Positions 26,168 through 35,073 of a stretch of 64,000 nt of DNA are shown piece by piece. The notes under the pieces were generated by a model. It saw only the letters and a list, made by a program, of their open reading frames with translations, ran no database searches and was not told the DNA's origin. The stretch's first letter is position 1. Every line of letters begins with the position of its first letter. The translations under genes were made by a program, and so were the position numbers. The DNA comes from Ruixingdingia sedimenti (GTDB lineage Bacteria; Pseudomonadota; Alphaproteobacteria; Rhodobacterales; Rhodobacteraceae), in assembly GCF_031432425.1 (NCBI RefSeq), contig NZ_JAVKPH010000017.1:1-64000 (forward strand), read 5' to 3'.

Positions 26168-26930
26168 CCTGCACGGCTCCGGCGCGGGGCTGGCGCCGGT
26201 GGCCGAACGCGTCGCGGCGCTGAACGCGCGCTATCGCCATCACGCGGCGGTGGCGGTGCTGGAACATGCGTTGGGCGACCCGGATCTGGGGCGGGTGGCG
26301 CTGGTGTCGTCCTTCGGGGCGGAATCGGTGGTGCTTTTGCATCTGGTGTCCATCGTCGCCCCGCGCACCCCGGTGCTGTTCATCGACACGCGGCTGCTGT
26401 TTCCCGAAACGCTGGCCTATCAGACGGAACTGGCGCAGACGCTCGACCTGCGGGACCTGCGGGTGATCCGCGCGGGCCTGCCGGACCTTGCGCTGCGCGA
26501 CCCCGATGGCCTGCTGCACCAGACCGATACCGACGCCTGCTGCGCCCTGCGCAAGACCGAGCCGCTGGAAAACGCGCTGGCCGGGTTCGACGGCTGGATC
26601 ACCGGGCGCAAGCGGTATCAGGGCGGCACCCGCGCGGCGCTCGACTTCTTCGAAGAGGAAGAGGGCACCGGCCGGATCAAGGTCAACCCGCTGGCGCATT
26701 GGGGGCGCGAGGATGTGGCCGACTACATGCTCAACAACCGCCTGCCGCGCCATCCGATGGTTGCGCGCGGCTACCCCTCCATCGGCTGCGCGCCCTGCAC
26801 CTCGCCGGTCAAGGCGGGTGAGGATGAACGCGCAGGCCGTTGGCGCGGCAGCGAAAAGACCGAATGCGGTATTCACTTCATCAACGGCCGCGTGGTGCGC
26901 GGCCCGATGACCAAGGAGGACGCGGCATGA
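26157..26930 (+). CDS. cysH: Adenylylsulfate (APS) reductase with iron-sulfur cysteines
   Basis: 257 residues, PAPS reductase fold. It contains the four cysteines of the APS-type enzyme, Cys128-Cys129 (DACCALRK) and Cys211-Cys214 (GCAPCTSP), which bind a 4Fe-4S cluster, and the catalytic Cys237 in ECGIH. It reduces APS (or PAPS) to sulfite using thioredoxin, supplying the sulfite reductase upstream. The presence of the CC...CxxC set distinguishes it from the cluster-free enterobacterial PAPS reductase. The stop overlaps the start of the DUF934 gene (ATGA). Confidence 0.92.
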
Positions 26931-27385
26931 GCGTCATCGTCACCGACCGGGGCTTTGCCGCCGAGGATTTCGGGGCCGAGATCATCCCCCTCGACGCGAT
27001 CGAGGGCCGCAACGACATCGCGGCAGTGGACCTGCCCCCCACCGCCGACCCGCTGGCGCTGCGCGACCTCTTGCCGGGGTTGAAGCTGATCCGCGTGGCT
27101 TTCCCCGCCTTCAGCGACGGGCGCGGCTTCACCGTCGCGCGGCGGCTCCGGGCGATGGGTTATGCCGGACGGCTGCGCGCCGCGGGCCATGTGCTGGCCG
27201 ACCAGTACACGATGGCCCGCCGCGTCGGCTTCGACGAGGTGGAGATTTCCGACGATCTGGCCGCCCGCCAGCCCGCCGACCAATGGGCCTTCCGCACCGA
27301 CTGGAAGGCCCATGACTATCAGTCGCGGCTGCGCGCCCGCCTTGCGGGTTCCGCCGCGGCGCCCGACATTGTAGAAGGGGCCTGA
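26927..27385 (+). CDS. DUF934 protein of the sulfate assimilation operon
   Basis: 152 residues, DUF934 family: LPPTADPLALRDLLPGL, IRVAFPAFSDGRGFTVARRLR and the segment VLADQYTMARRVGFDEVEI. These proteins are widespread next to cysH/cysI in alpha- and betaproteobacteria; their biochemical role is not established, and an oxidoreductase or assembly role has been suggested by association only. No cofactor motif is visible. It overlaps cysH by four bases and is followed six bases later by the ferredoxin-NADP reductase gene. Confidence 0.85.
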   Translation: MSVIVTDRGFAAEDFGAEIIPLDAIEGRNDIAAVDLPPTADPLALRDLLPGLKLIRVAFPAFSDGRGFTVARRLRAMGYAGRLRAAGHVLADQYTMARRVGFDEVEISDDLAARQPADQWAFRTDWKAHDYQSRLRARLAGSAAAPDIVEGA

Positions 27386-27391
27386 GCCACA

Positions 27392-28228
27392 ATGAACGAG
27401 CAGACCAGCGTGACCACCGCATCCGCCACCCCCGCCGCCGCCCCCGTGCGCACCCTGCCCGACGCGCAGACCGTGACCGCCGTCACGCACTGGACGGACA
27501 GCCTGTTTTCCTTCCGGGTGACGCGGCCGAAATCGCTGCGCTTCCGGTCGGGCGAATTCGTGATGATCGGGCTTCTGGACTACAAGGGCAAACCCCTGCT
27601 GCGCGCCTATTCCATCGCCTCGCCGTCGTGGGACGAGGAACTGGAGTTCTATTCGATCAAGGTGCCCGACGGCCCGCTGACCTCGCGCCTGCAACATATC
27701 CAGCCGGGGGACGAGATCATCCTGCGCCCCAAGCCCGTGGGCACGCTGGTGCTGGATGCGCTGCTGCCGGGCAAGCGGCTGTGGTTTCTGGCCACCGGCA
27801 CCGGCATCGCGCCCTTCGCCAGCCTGATGCGCGACCCGGAAACCTATGAACGCTACGATCAGGTCATCATGATGCACACCTGCCGCACGGTGGCCGAGCT
27901 GGAATACGGCCGCCAGCTGGTCGCGGCGCTGCGCGAGGATCCGTTGATCGGCGAATTCGCCGACAAGCTGGTCTACTACCCCACCACCACGCGCGAGCCG
28001 TTCGAACGCATGGGCCGCGTGACCGACAACCTGTCCTCGGGCAAGGTGTTTTCCGACCTCGGCATCCCGCCGATGGACCCGGGCACCGACCGCGCGATGG
28101 TCTGCGGCTCGATGGCGCTCAACGTCGATATCAAGGCGATCCTCGAAGGCTTCGGCCTGCGCGAGGGCGCGAATTCGGAACCGCGGGAATATGTGGTCGA
28201 ACGCGCCTTCGTCGGCGACGGGATCTGA
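27392..28228 (+). CDS. fpr: Ferredoxin-NADP(+) reductase
   Basis: 278 residues. The FAD-binding beta barrel holds RAYSIASPSWDEELEFYS, and the NADP domain has WFLATGTGIAPFASLMRDPETYERY. The C-terminal VERAFVGDGI resembles the bacterial subclass I enzymes. It passes electrons from NADPH to ferredoxin or flavodoxin, which would feed the ferredoxin-type sulfite reductase of the same operon. The first 25 residues are a low-complexity Ala/Thr/Pro stretch not needed by the fold. It ends the operon before a stem-loop terminator. Confidence 0.9.
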   Translation: MNEQTSVTTASATPAAAPVRTLPDAQTVTAVTHWTDSLFSFRVTRPKSLRFRSGEFVMIGLLDYKGKPLLRAYSIASPSWDEELEFYSIKVPDGPLTSRLQHIQPGDEIILRPKPVGTLVLDALLPGKRLWFLATGTGIAPFASLMRDPETYERYDQVIMMHTCRTVAELEYGRQLVAALREDPLIGEFADKLVYYPTTTREPFERMGRVTDNLSSGKVFSDLGIPPMDPGTDRAMVCGSMALNVDIKAILEGFGLREGANSEPREYVVERAFVGDGI

Positions 28229-28261
28229 AGATCGCCGCGCAAGCCACCGGCACAAAATGAA

Positions 28262-28290
28262 AACGCCGCGCGAATGGATCGCGCGGCGTT
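28262..28290. terminator. Bidirectional stem-loop between fpr and the alanine-rich protein gene
   Basis: A perfect 11-bp stem aacgccgcgcg/cgcgcggcgtt with loop aatggat lies 33 bp after the fpr stop and 19 bp after the convergent gene's stop. A weak T-rich tract follows on the minus strand (ttcattttg). Confidence 0.75.
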
Positions 28291-28309
28291 CGCGTTTCCG
28301 CCCGTTGGC

Positions 28310-28942
28310 TCAGAGGCCGAGCGCGGCGCGGATCTGCGTCAGCGCGGCTTCGACCAGCACCGGGTTGCCGGCGGCGTTCGTGACCAGCGCGCTCAGCGTG
28401 GCCTTGGTGCCGGCGTCGAGCGACGAGCCTTCGATCAGCGCGATCACCTTGGCGGCGTCGAAATTGGCCGGGTTCAGCACCGCGGCGGCATCCTCTGCCG
28501 CGCCCTGCGCCGCCGTACCCGCGGCCTCGGCAGCCTCCTGCGCGGCTTCGGCAGCAGCCCCGGCCGCCTCGGCGGCGCCCTCTGCGGCCTCTTGCGCGGC
28601 CTCGGCGGCCCCCTGGACGGCTTCGCCGGCGGCGTCGGCGGCACCCTCGGCCGCTTCCTGGGCGGCCTCGGCGGCGCCCTGCGCGGCCTCGGCGGCTTCC
28701 TTCGCGGCGGCTTCGGCCTCTGCCGCGGCGGTGGCGGCGGCTTCTTCCTCTGCCTTCTTCGCGGCTTCTTCGGCGGCGGCGCGGGCGGCGGCCTCTTCCT
28801 CGGCCTTCTTGGCGGCGGCATCGGCCACGGCGCGGGCGGCAGCCTCTTCCGCGGCGCGCTGCTGCGGCAGGTAGCTGAACTGGTAGTAGCCCGCGGCGGC
28901 CAGAAGCACCACGACGGCCCCGATGATAACACCCTTGTTCAT
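28310..28942 (-). CDS. Membrane-anchored alanine/glutamate-rich coiled-coil protein, function unknown
   Basis: 210 residues. An N-terminal hydrophobic segment (GVIIGAVVVLLAAAGYY, about 4-20) should anchor it in the inner membrane. Residues 30-150 consist almost wholly of Ala, Glu and Lys/Gln in short reiterated units (AEEAAKKAEEEAA, then AAEAAQEAAEGAA repeated), predicted as a long helix. The last 55 residues form a non-repetitive helical domain (FDAAKVIALIEGSSLDAGTK). I do not recognise the family. The low-complexity part resembles TolA-like or LEA-like spacers, so a periplasm-spanning tether is conceivable. It stands alone, convergent with fpr. Confidence 0.7.
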   Translation of the reverse strand: MNKGVIIGAVVVLLAAAGYYQFSYLPQQRAAEEAAARAVADAAAKKAEEEAAARAAAEEAAKKAEEEAAATAAAEAEAAAKEAAEAAQGAAEAAQEAAEGAADAAGEAVQGAAEAAQEAAEGAAEAAGAAAEAAQEAAEAAGTAAQGAAEDAAAVLNPANFDAAKVIALIEGSSLDAGTKATLSALVTNAAGNPVLVEAALTQIRAALGL

Positions 28943-29135
28943 GGATCCACTCCTCTCATGCGGCAGGATGACTGCGCCCGCCTTCTGGCAGAGCCGGGCC
29001 GCAAAGGAAAGAACAATCGCCGCAGCGCGGCGCCATCGCCCGGAATACGGCCCCGCCCACGGGAATCCGGTTGAAACCCCGGCGCGTCAAGAGTATTTTT
29101 CAGCCGCATCCGGCAACTTCAGAAGGAACGCCACC

Positions 29136-29675
29136 ATAGCCCGCAGACCCCACAACGCCCCGCCGCAACGCGAAACGGGCCCCCGCGTCAACGATCGCAT
29201 CCGCGCCCCGGAAATCCGGCTGATCGGCGCAGAGGGCGAGAACATCGGCGTCGTCACCCCCGCCCGCGCCATGGCGCTGGCCGAAGAAGCGGGGCTCGAC
29301 CTGGTGGAAATCTCGCCGACCGCGGTGCCCCCGGTCTGCAAGATCATGGACTTCGGCAAGTTCAAGTACGAGACGCAGAAGAAAGAGGCCGAGGCACGCA
29401 AGAAGCAGAAGGTCATCGAGATCAAGGAAATCAAGTTCCGCCCCGGGACCGACAGCCATGATTACGACGTCAAGATGCGCTCGGTGCTGAAATTCCTCGA
29501 CGAGGGCGACAAGGTGAAGATCACCCTGCGATTCCGCGGCCGGGAAATGGCGCACCAGCAACTGGGGATGGAACTGCTGAACCGCGTCGCCGCCCATGTG
29601 GCAGAGGTGGGCAAGGTGGAATCGATGCCCAAGCTGGAAGGCCGCCAGATGGTGATGATGATCGCGCCGAAATAG
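29136..29675 (+). CDS. infC: Translation initiation factor IF-3, apparent AUA start codon
   Basis: 179 residues, normal IF-3 size. The N-domain reads RVNDRIRAPEIRLIGAEGEN and the linker/C-domain FGKFKYETQKKEAEARKKQK, EIKEIKFRPGTDSHDYDVK. It binds the 30S subunit and enforces start-codon choice. No ATG, GTG or TTG lies at the expected position. Instead ATA (29136-29138) follows a good AGAAGGAA with eight bases spacing and gives the expected N-terminus (ARRPHNAPPQRETGPRVND). IF-3 genes are known to use rare starts such as AUU for autoregulation. The frame is open upstream, but those codons look non-coding. Confidence 0.9.
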   Translation: MARRPHNAPPQRETGPRVNDRIRAPEIRLIGAEGENIGVVTPARAMALAEEAGLDLVEISPTAVPPVCKIMDFGKFKYETQKKEAEARKKQKVIEIKEIKFRPGTDSHDYDVKMRSVLKFLDEGDKVKITLRFRGREMAHQQLGMELLNRVAAHVAEVGKVESMPKLEGRQMVMMIAPK

Positions 29676-29683
29676 CGCCCGCA

Positions 29684-29705
29684 GGCCCCGCCCGACGGCG
29701 GGGCC
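29684..29705 (+). terminator. Stem-loop after infC
   Basis: The nine-base arms ggccccgcc (29684-29692) and ggcggggcc (29697-29705) enclose loop cgac, eight bases after the infC stop. There is no T-run after it, so termination may be factor-assisted or partial. Confidence 0.6.
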
Positions 29706-29923
29706 CTTGCCCGCGGCAACCGGGACGCGAAAGCGCCGTTGAACGGCGCCGCGGAAACCCTTACCTTTCCCCTGCCGCCGGAAACAGGAAAACCGCCCGA
29801 TGCCGTCATCTTCGGAATCCTCCAGTACCCCAGAGGGCGACTGTAGCAGCGGTGATTCCGACCCGGCCGGGCTGACCGCCCCCCGGCGCACCTGCGCCCC
29901 CTTCCATACCGGAAATTCCGCCG

Positions 29924-31501
29924 ATGCTGTTTGAATGGATGGCCGACCCCGCCGCATGGGTCGGGCTTGTCACGCTTGTGATCCTGGAAATCGTTCTGGG
30001 GATCGACAACCTCGTCTTCATCGCCGTGCTGGCCGACAAGCTGCCGGCGCATCAGCGCGAAAAGGCGCGGCTTCTGGGCCTGTCGCTGGCGCTGGCGATG
30101 CGGCTGGTGCTGCTGGCGTCGATTTCCTGGATCGTGACGCTGACCGCGCCGATCTTTTCGCTGTTCGACAAGGGCTTTTCGGCGCGCGACCTGATCCTGA
30201 TCGTGGGCGGGCTGTTTCTGCTGTTCAAGGGCACGATGGAACTGCACGAACGGCTGGAGGGTCACAGCACCCAGAAATCCGGCGGGCCGGCGCAGGCGGT
30301 GTTCTGGCAGGTCATCGCGCAGATCGTGGTGCTGGACGCGATCTTTTCGCTCGACAGCGTGATCACGGCGGTCGGCATGGTGCATCACCTGTCGATCATG
30401 GTCATCGCGGTGGTGATCGCGGTGGGCGTGATGATGCTGACCTCCAAGCCGCTGATGGCCTTCGTGTCGCGCCATCCGACGGTGGTGATCCTGTGCCTCG
30501 GCTTCCTGATGATGATCGGCTTTTCGCTGATCACCGAGGGCTTCGGCTTCCATGTGCCCAAGGGCTACCTCTACGCCGCCATCGGCTTTTCGGTGCTGAT
30601 CGAGGCGCTGAACCAGATCGGGCGGCGCAACCGCGAACGGTTCCTGACCACGGGCGACCTGCGCGAACGCACGGCAGAGGCCGTGCTGCGCCTTCTGGGC
30701 GGCAAGGGGGGCGAGGGCGATCTGGGCGGGGGCGCCGAGATGATCGCCGAACAGGTGGCGCAAAGCGGCATCTTCGACCGCGAGGAAAAGGAGATGATCC
30801 AGGGCGTGCTGACGCTGGCCGAACGCACCGCGACCTCGGTGATGACGCCGCGGACGGACATCGACTGGCTGGACCTGTCGCGCCCGCAGGAGGATCTGCG
30901 CAACCAGATCCTGCAAGAGGGGCATTCGCGCTATCTGCTGGCGCACAACACGCTGGAAAACTTCGTCGGCATCGCGCTGACGCGGGATCTGCTGCGCGAC
31001 CTGCTGGAGGAAGGGGCGATCAACCTCGAACGCTCGTTGCGCCAGCCGCTGGTGGTGCACGAGAACATCACCGCGCTGCGGCTGATGGAAAGCCTGCGCA
31101 AGTCGCCGGTGCAGATGGCGGTGGTGGTGGACGAATTCGGGTCCTTCGAGGGGATCGTGACCCCCACCGACCTGCTGGAGGCGATCGCCGGCGAATTCCC
31201 CGACGAGGACGAGGAACGGCTGGCCATCGAACAGGCCGCGGACGGGTCGTGGCTGGTGGATGGCGGGCTGGATATCCGCCGCGCCTCGAACCTGCTGGAC
31301 GTGCAGCTGGTGGACGACGCCAACCGCTATTCGACGCTGGCGGGCTATATCCTGTGGCAACTGGGCCGCCTGCCGAAAGAAGGCGAGACGGTGCGCGCGG
31401 GCGATCTGGTGTTCGAGGTCGTCAGCCTCGACGGCCGCGCCATCGACCGGGTACGGATCAGCCGCAGCGGCGCGGACGAGCTGGAATATGCGCAGGAGTG
31501 A
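29924..31501 (+). CDS. TerC-family integral membrane protein with CBS-pair and CorC/HlyC domains
   Basis: 525 residues. The first 240 form a TerC-like membrane domain with seven or so segments, including EIVLGIDNLVFIAVLADKLP and LDAIFSLDSVITAVGMVHH, whose intramembrane aspartates are typical. A CBS pair follows (about 300-420: VMTPRTDIDWLDL and VVVDEFGSFEGIVTPTDLLE), then a C-terminal transporter-associated CorC/HlyC domain. This arrangement matches the YegH/YoaE group, thought to handle metal ions, perhaps manganese; transport is not proven for this one. It stands alone, with a terminator overlapping its stop codon. Confidence 0.88.
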   Translation: MLFEWMADPAAWVGLVTLVILEIVLGIDNLVFIAVLADKLPAHQREKARLLGLSLALAMRLVLLASISWIVTLTAPIFSLFDKGFSARDLILIVGGLFLLFKGTMELHERLEGHSTQKSGGPAQAVFWQVIAQIVVLDAIFSLDSVITAVGMVHHLSIMVIAVVIAVGVMMLTSKPLMAFVSRHPTVVILCLGFLMMIGFSLITEGFGFHVPKGYLYAAIGFSVLIEALNQIGRRNRERFLTTGDLRERTAEAVLRLLGGKGGEGDLGGGAEMIAEQVAQSGIFDREEKEMIQGVLTLAERTATSVMTPRTDIDWLDLSRPQEDLRNQILQEGHSRYLLAHNTLENFVGIALTRDLLRDLLEEGAINLERSLRQPLVVHENITALRLMESLRKSPVQMAVVVDEFGSFEGIVTPTDLLEAIAGEFPDEDEERLAIEQAADGSWLVDGGLDIRRASNLLDVQLVDDANRYSTLAGYILWQLGRLPKEGETVRAGDLVFEVVSLDGRAIDRVRISRSGADELEYAQE

Positions 31502-31526
31502 TCTTCATCCTTTGGATGAGGATCAC
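31498..31526. terminator. Stem-loop overlapping the TerC-family stop codon, between convergent genes
   Basis: Arms gtgatcttcatc and gatgaggatcac (one G-U wobble) form a 12-bp stem with a short loop. It starts within the stop codon of the TerC-family gene and lies 28 bp after the convergent pgm stop, so it can serve both strands. Confidence 0.7.
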
Positions 31527-31554
31527 CCCGTGACGCATTGTTCCCGCATGGAAA

Positions 31555-33186
31555 TCAGGTGATCACATCCGGCACCGCCCGGCCCGTCAGCCGCGCGATC
31601 CCGGCCAGATCCTCGGCCGCCGCGATCAGGGGGGCAAGCGCCTCCTGCGGATCCTGCGCCATCCTGTCGGGGTCGTCCTCCATCCGGTCGAGGTAGAGCC
31701 GCAGCGTCGCGCCCTCTGTCCCCGTGCCCGACAGGCGCAGCACGATCCGCGCGCCGCCTTCGAACGCCACGCGCAGGCCCTGCCCCGCAGAGCTTGAGCC
31801 ATCCACCGGATCGCGATAGGCGAAATCGTCCGCCGCGGTGACGGTCATCCCCGCCACCACCCGCCCCGGCAGCCCCGGCAGCGCGGCGCGCAGGCCCGCC
31901 ATCACCGCCTCTGCCGCCGCGACGGGCAAGGCCTCGTAATCGTGGCGGGAATAGTAGTTGCGCCCGAACTGCCGCCAATGGCCGTCCAGCACCTCTGCCA
32001 CCCCCTTGCCGCGCGCGGCGAGGATGTTGAGCCAGATCAGCACGGCCCAGAGCCCGTCCTTTTCGCGCACATGGTCCGACCCGGTGCCAAAGCTTTCCTC
32101 GCCGCAGATCGTGGCGCGGCCGGCGTCCAGCAGGGTGCCGAAGAACTTCCACCCCGTGGGGGTCTCGTGCAGGTCCACCCCCAGATGGGCGGCCACGCGG
32201 TCGGCGGCGGCAGAGGTCGGCATGGACCGCGCGATGCCGCGGATGCCGCCGGCGTAACCCTTGCACAGATGCGCATTGGCGGCGATCACGGCGAGGCTGT
32301 CGGAGGGGCTGACATAGACCCCGCGGCCCAGGATCATGTTTCGGTCGCCGTCGCCGTCGGACGCGGCACCGAAATCCGGCGCGTCCGGGCCCATCAACTC
32401 ATCCCAAAGGTCGCGGGCATGGGCCGGGTTCGGGTCGGGGTGATGGCCGCCGAAATCGGGCTCCGGCACGGCATTGACCACGGTGCCGGGCGCGAAACCG
32501 ATCCGGTGTTCGAGAATCTCCACCGCATAGGGCCCCGTCACCGCCGACATCGCGTCGAACCGCATGCGGAACCCGCCCGCCACCAGCGCGCGGATGGCGT
32601 CGAAATCCACCAGCCGTTCCATCAGCGCGGCATAATCCGTCACCGGATCGACGACCTGCACCACCATGCCGTCCAGCCGCGATTCGCCGATGCGATCCAG
32701 ATCGGGCGCAGGCGCCCCGGCGATATGGTAGCCCGTCACCCGTTCCGTCGCCGCATGGATCGCCGCCGTCACCGCCTCTGGCGCCGGGCCGCCGTTGGCG
32801 ATGTTGTACTTGACGCCGAAATCGCCGTCCGGCCCGCCGGGGTTGTGCGAGGCCGACAGAATCAGCCCGCCATCCGCCGCATTCAGCCGGATCAGATGCG
32901 AGGCCGCGGGCGTGGACAGGATCGCGCCGCGCCCCACGATCACCCGCGCCGCCCCCCCGGCGGCGGCCATGCGCAGGATCGTTTCCGCCGCCTGCCGCCC
33001 GAAATAGCGCCCGTCGCCGCCCAGGACCAGCACCTTGCCCGACACCCCGCCGATGGCGTCGAACACCGCCTGCACGAAGCATTCCAGATAGCCCGGCCGC
33101 ATGAATTCGGCCGTTTTCTTGCGCAGGCCCGAGGTTCCGGGTTTCTGCCCCGCAAAGGGGCCGGCGGCGACGAATGTGCTGGTCAT
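31555..33186 (-). CDS. pgm: Phosphoglucomutase (alpha-D-glucose phosphate-specific)
   Basis: 543 residues. It interconverts glucose 1-phosphate and glucose 6-phosphate. The phosphoserine loop is LILSASHNPGGPDGDFGVKYN (SASHNPGG rather than TASHNPGG), the metal loop is DGDGDRNM, and the sugar-binding region is CGEESFGTGSDHVREKDGLWA. The C-terminal phosphate-binding loop is RLSGTGTEGATLR. Start MTSTFVAAGPF chosen at 33186 after AGGAGATC; an upstream ATG at 33243 would add a non-homologous leader. It is followed by a shared terminator with the TerC-family gene and precedes glycogen or exopolysaccharide use of glucose 1-phosphate. Confidence 0.93.
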   Translation of the reverse strand: MTSTFVAAGPFAGQKPGTSGLRKKTAEFMRPGYLECFVQAVFDAIGGVSGKVLVLGGDGRYFGRQAAETILRMAAAGGAARVIVGRGAILSTPAASHLIRLNAADGGLILSASHNPGGPDGDFGVKYNIANGGPAPEAVTAAIHAATERVTGYHIAGAPAPDLDRIGESRLDGMVVQVVDPVTDYAALMERLVDFDAIRALVAGGFRMRFDAMSAVTGPYAVEILEHRIGFAPGTVVNAVPEPDFGGHHPDPNPAHARDLWDELMGPDAPDFGAASDGDGDRNMILGRGVYVSPSDSLAVIAANAHLCKGYAGGIRGIARSMPTSAAADRVAAHLGVDLHETPTGWKFFGTLLDAGRATICGEESFGTGSDHVREKDGLWAVLIWLNILAARGKGVAEVLDGHWRQFGRNYYSRHDYEALPVAAAEAVMAGLRAALPGLPGRVVAGMTVTAADDFAYRDPVDGSSSAGQGLRVAFEGGARIVLRLSGTGTEGATLRLYLDRMEDDPDRMAQDPQEALAPLIAAAEDLAGIARLTGRAVPDVIT

Positions 33187-33259
33187 GCGGATCTCCTGGG
33201 CCGGAATGGCCGCAGGTAGAGCGGATCGCGCCGCCGCATGCAAGGCCCCTGCGCGCCCC

Positions 33260-33607
33260 CTAGCGGGGACGCGCCACCAGCGACTGCACCGTATAGACGA
33301 GGATCGCCGCCCCCACCGCGCCCAGGACCGCGACGCCCAAAAGCACGATCACGTCGATGGGCCCGCCGATGTTGCGCAGGCCGGAATTGGTGATCTGGAA
33401 CACGAACACCACCGCCGCCACCGCGCCCACCGGCATCGCCAGCTGCGCCAGCAGGAACTTGCGCCAGGATACCGCCCGGTCGCGGACCAGCACGAAAAGA
33501 TAGGCCAGCGTCACCACCACGGCGGCGGCGACCATCGCCCAGAACAGGCCCCGGCCGAACATGTCCTCGAACACGGCGATCAGGGTTTGCAGCGTCAGAT
33601 CCTTCAT
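33260..33607 (-). CDS. Small membrane protein, probable DUF5368 family, linked to the sulfide oxidoreductase
   Basis: 115 residues with three hydrophobic segments (about 22-42 LFWAMVAAAVVVTLAYLFVL, 50-72, and 84-108 VIVLLGVAVLGAVGAAILV). I believe it belongs to DUF5368, a family seen beside flavocytochrome c/SQR-like genes in Rhodobacterales, but I could not check this. It lies 12 bp after the sqr-like gene on the same strand, so it may anchor or assist that periplasmic enzyme. No catalytic motif is visible. Confidence 0.6.
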   Translation of the reverse strand: MKDLTLQTLIAVFEDMFGRGLFWAMVAAAVVVTLAYLFVLVRDRAVSWRKFLLAQLAMPVGAVAAVVFVFQITNSGLRNIGGPIDVIVLLGVAVLGAVGAAILVYTVQSLVARPR

Positions 33608-33619
33608 GGCGGGTCCTCC

Positions 33620-34936
33620 TCAGGCCTTGCCGCTCAGCATGGCGTTATAGGTGGGTTTCAGCGCCACCTCCTTCATCAGCCAGGTGATCCACAGTTCTTC
33701 CAGCGGCGCGATGACGCCCGGGAAACTGGGGACGAGGTTGTTGTGATAGTCGAATTCCACCAGCATCGCGCGGCCGATGCGGGTGATCAGCGGGCAGGAT
33801 GTATAGCCGTCATAGATCGCCGTGCCCTCTGCCCCCGCGATCTGGGCGACCAGATGGTCCTCGATCACCGGGACCTGCCATTTGACGCTGGCCGCGGTCT
33901 TGCCCTTGGGCACCCCCGCCACGTCGCCGAGCGCGAAGATTTCCGGGAAACGGGGATGGCGGAGCGTCTTCTGATCCGCCTCGACCCAGCCCTGATCCGT
34001 CCATTTGTCGGCCCATGGCAGGGGCGAGTTGCGCACCGCATCGGGCGCGCGCATGGGCGGGATGACGTTGATGAAATCGTAACCCAGTTCCTTGTCGCCG
34101 TCGGGCGTGGCGTAGGTGGCGATCCTGCGGCCCGGGTCGATGGCCTTCAACACATGGTCATAGGCCGCGTCGATCCCGCGTTCGGCGAACAGCATGCGCA
34201 CCTTTTCCGACACGATGGGCACGCCGAAGAGCGTCTTGTTCTGCGCCGCATAGGTGATCTTCACCTTGCCGCGGTTGCCCTTGCGGGTGGCGTGGTCCTC
34301 GGCCAGGAAGGCGAGTTTCAGCGGCGCGCCGGCGCATTTCATCTCTGTCGCCGGCCGCCCGATCAGCGCCTGCCCGCCCGTGTCGGTGAAGGCGTCGAGC
34401 GCGGCCCAGGTTTTCGCGGCATAGTCGGGCCCGGCGTAATGCGCGCTGATGCCGTCGCGCCCCACCATGTCGAGCGAAAAGCCCTCCACCGCGTCCCAGT
34501 CGAGCTTCAGCCCGGTGGCGACGATCAGGAAGTCATAGGGCAGTTTCTGCCCGCCGGTGGTGGTGACGACCTTGGCGAAGGGGTCGATCTCTGCCGCGGC
34601 CTCTGCCACCCATGTCGCGGATTTCGGCAGCCAGCGCCCGGTGTCGGACACCGAATAGGACGCGGGTTTCAACCCCGCGGCGATCAGGGTGAAGCCGGGC
34701 TGATACCAGTGTTCGCGGCGCGGATCGACCAGCGTGACCTGCGCGCCGTCCAGCCGTTCGGCCAGCCGGTTGGCCAGCGCCGCGCCGCCCGCCCCGGCGC
34801 CGAGGATGACGATGCGCGCCTGTGTGCGCAGCGGCGCGGCGCGCCCGGGCGCCGGGACCGACAGCGCGGCGATTCCGCCGGCGGCGAGACCCAGGAAGGC
34901 CCGGCGCGAGGCGGAAGGGGATGACAGGGGCTTCAT
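33620..34936 (-). CDS. Sulfide:quinone oxidoreductase-like flavoprotein (SQOR type) with a Tat signal
   Basis: 438 residues. Residues 1-34 form a twin-arginine signal (SRRAFLGLAAGG, cleavage near PGRAA). The FAD motif is IVILGAGAGGAALANRLAE near 42. The two redox-active cysteines of SQOR-type enzymes appear in ATEMKCAGAPLKLAFL (near 203) and YDGYTSCPLITRIGRAMLVE (near 373). The segment VIPPMRAPDAV also matches mitochondrial SQOR. It would oxidise sulfide to a persulfide and reduce quinone. Tat export implies a periplasmic location, unusual for this clade, which generally works on the membrane from the cytosolic or matrix side. An Rrf2 regulator diverges upstream and a small membrane protein follows. 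Confidence 0.8.
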   Translation of the reverse strand: MKPLSSPSASRRAFLGLAAGGIAALSVPAPGRAAPLRTQARIVILGAGAGGAALANRLAERLDGAQVTLVDPRREHWYQPGFTLIAAGLKPASYSVSDTGRWLPKSATWVAEAAAEIDPFAKVVTTTGGQKLPYDFLIVATGLKLDWDAVEGFSLDMVGRDGISAHYAGPDYAAKTWAALDAFTDTGGQALIGRPATEMKCAGAPLKLAFLAEDHATRKGNRGKVKITYAAQNKTLFGVPIVSEKVRMLFAERGIDAAYDHVLKAIDPGRRIATYATPDGDKELGYDFINVIPPMRAPDAVRNSPLPWADKWTDQGWVEADQKTLRHPRFPEIFALGDVAGVPKGKTAASVKWQVPVIEDHLVAQIAGAEGTAIYDGYTSCPLITRIGRAMLVEFDYHNNLVPSFPGVIAPLEELWITWLMKEVALKPTYNAMLSGKA

Positions 34937-35011
34937 GGGCTCTCCTCACATATTCCGGTTCGTGAATGTCGCAACATATGCACATTATGGAATGATCGGA
35001 AATATACCTCT

Positions 35012-35025
35012 TTGACTCAAGTCAA
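35012..35025. promoter_or_regulatory. Inverted repeat between the SQOR-like and Rrf2 genes
   Basis: TTGACT-CA-AGTCAA has perfect six-base arms and lies 48 bp upstream of the Rrf2 start and 76 bp upstream of the flavoprotein start. It is a natural candidate operator for the Rrf2 protein; TTGACT could also be a -35 element. Confidence 0.5.
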
Positions 35026-35073
35026 GACGTCTGCCGCGCGGTCATGTCACAAAGATGCAAACAGGAGGTGAAG

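Noticed and set aside
28923..29135. Longer IF-3 with an upstream ATG start near 28941
   Set aside because: That would add over 60 residues of non-homologous sequence, and no ribosome site supports it; the AUA start matches the family's N-terminus.
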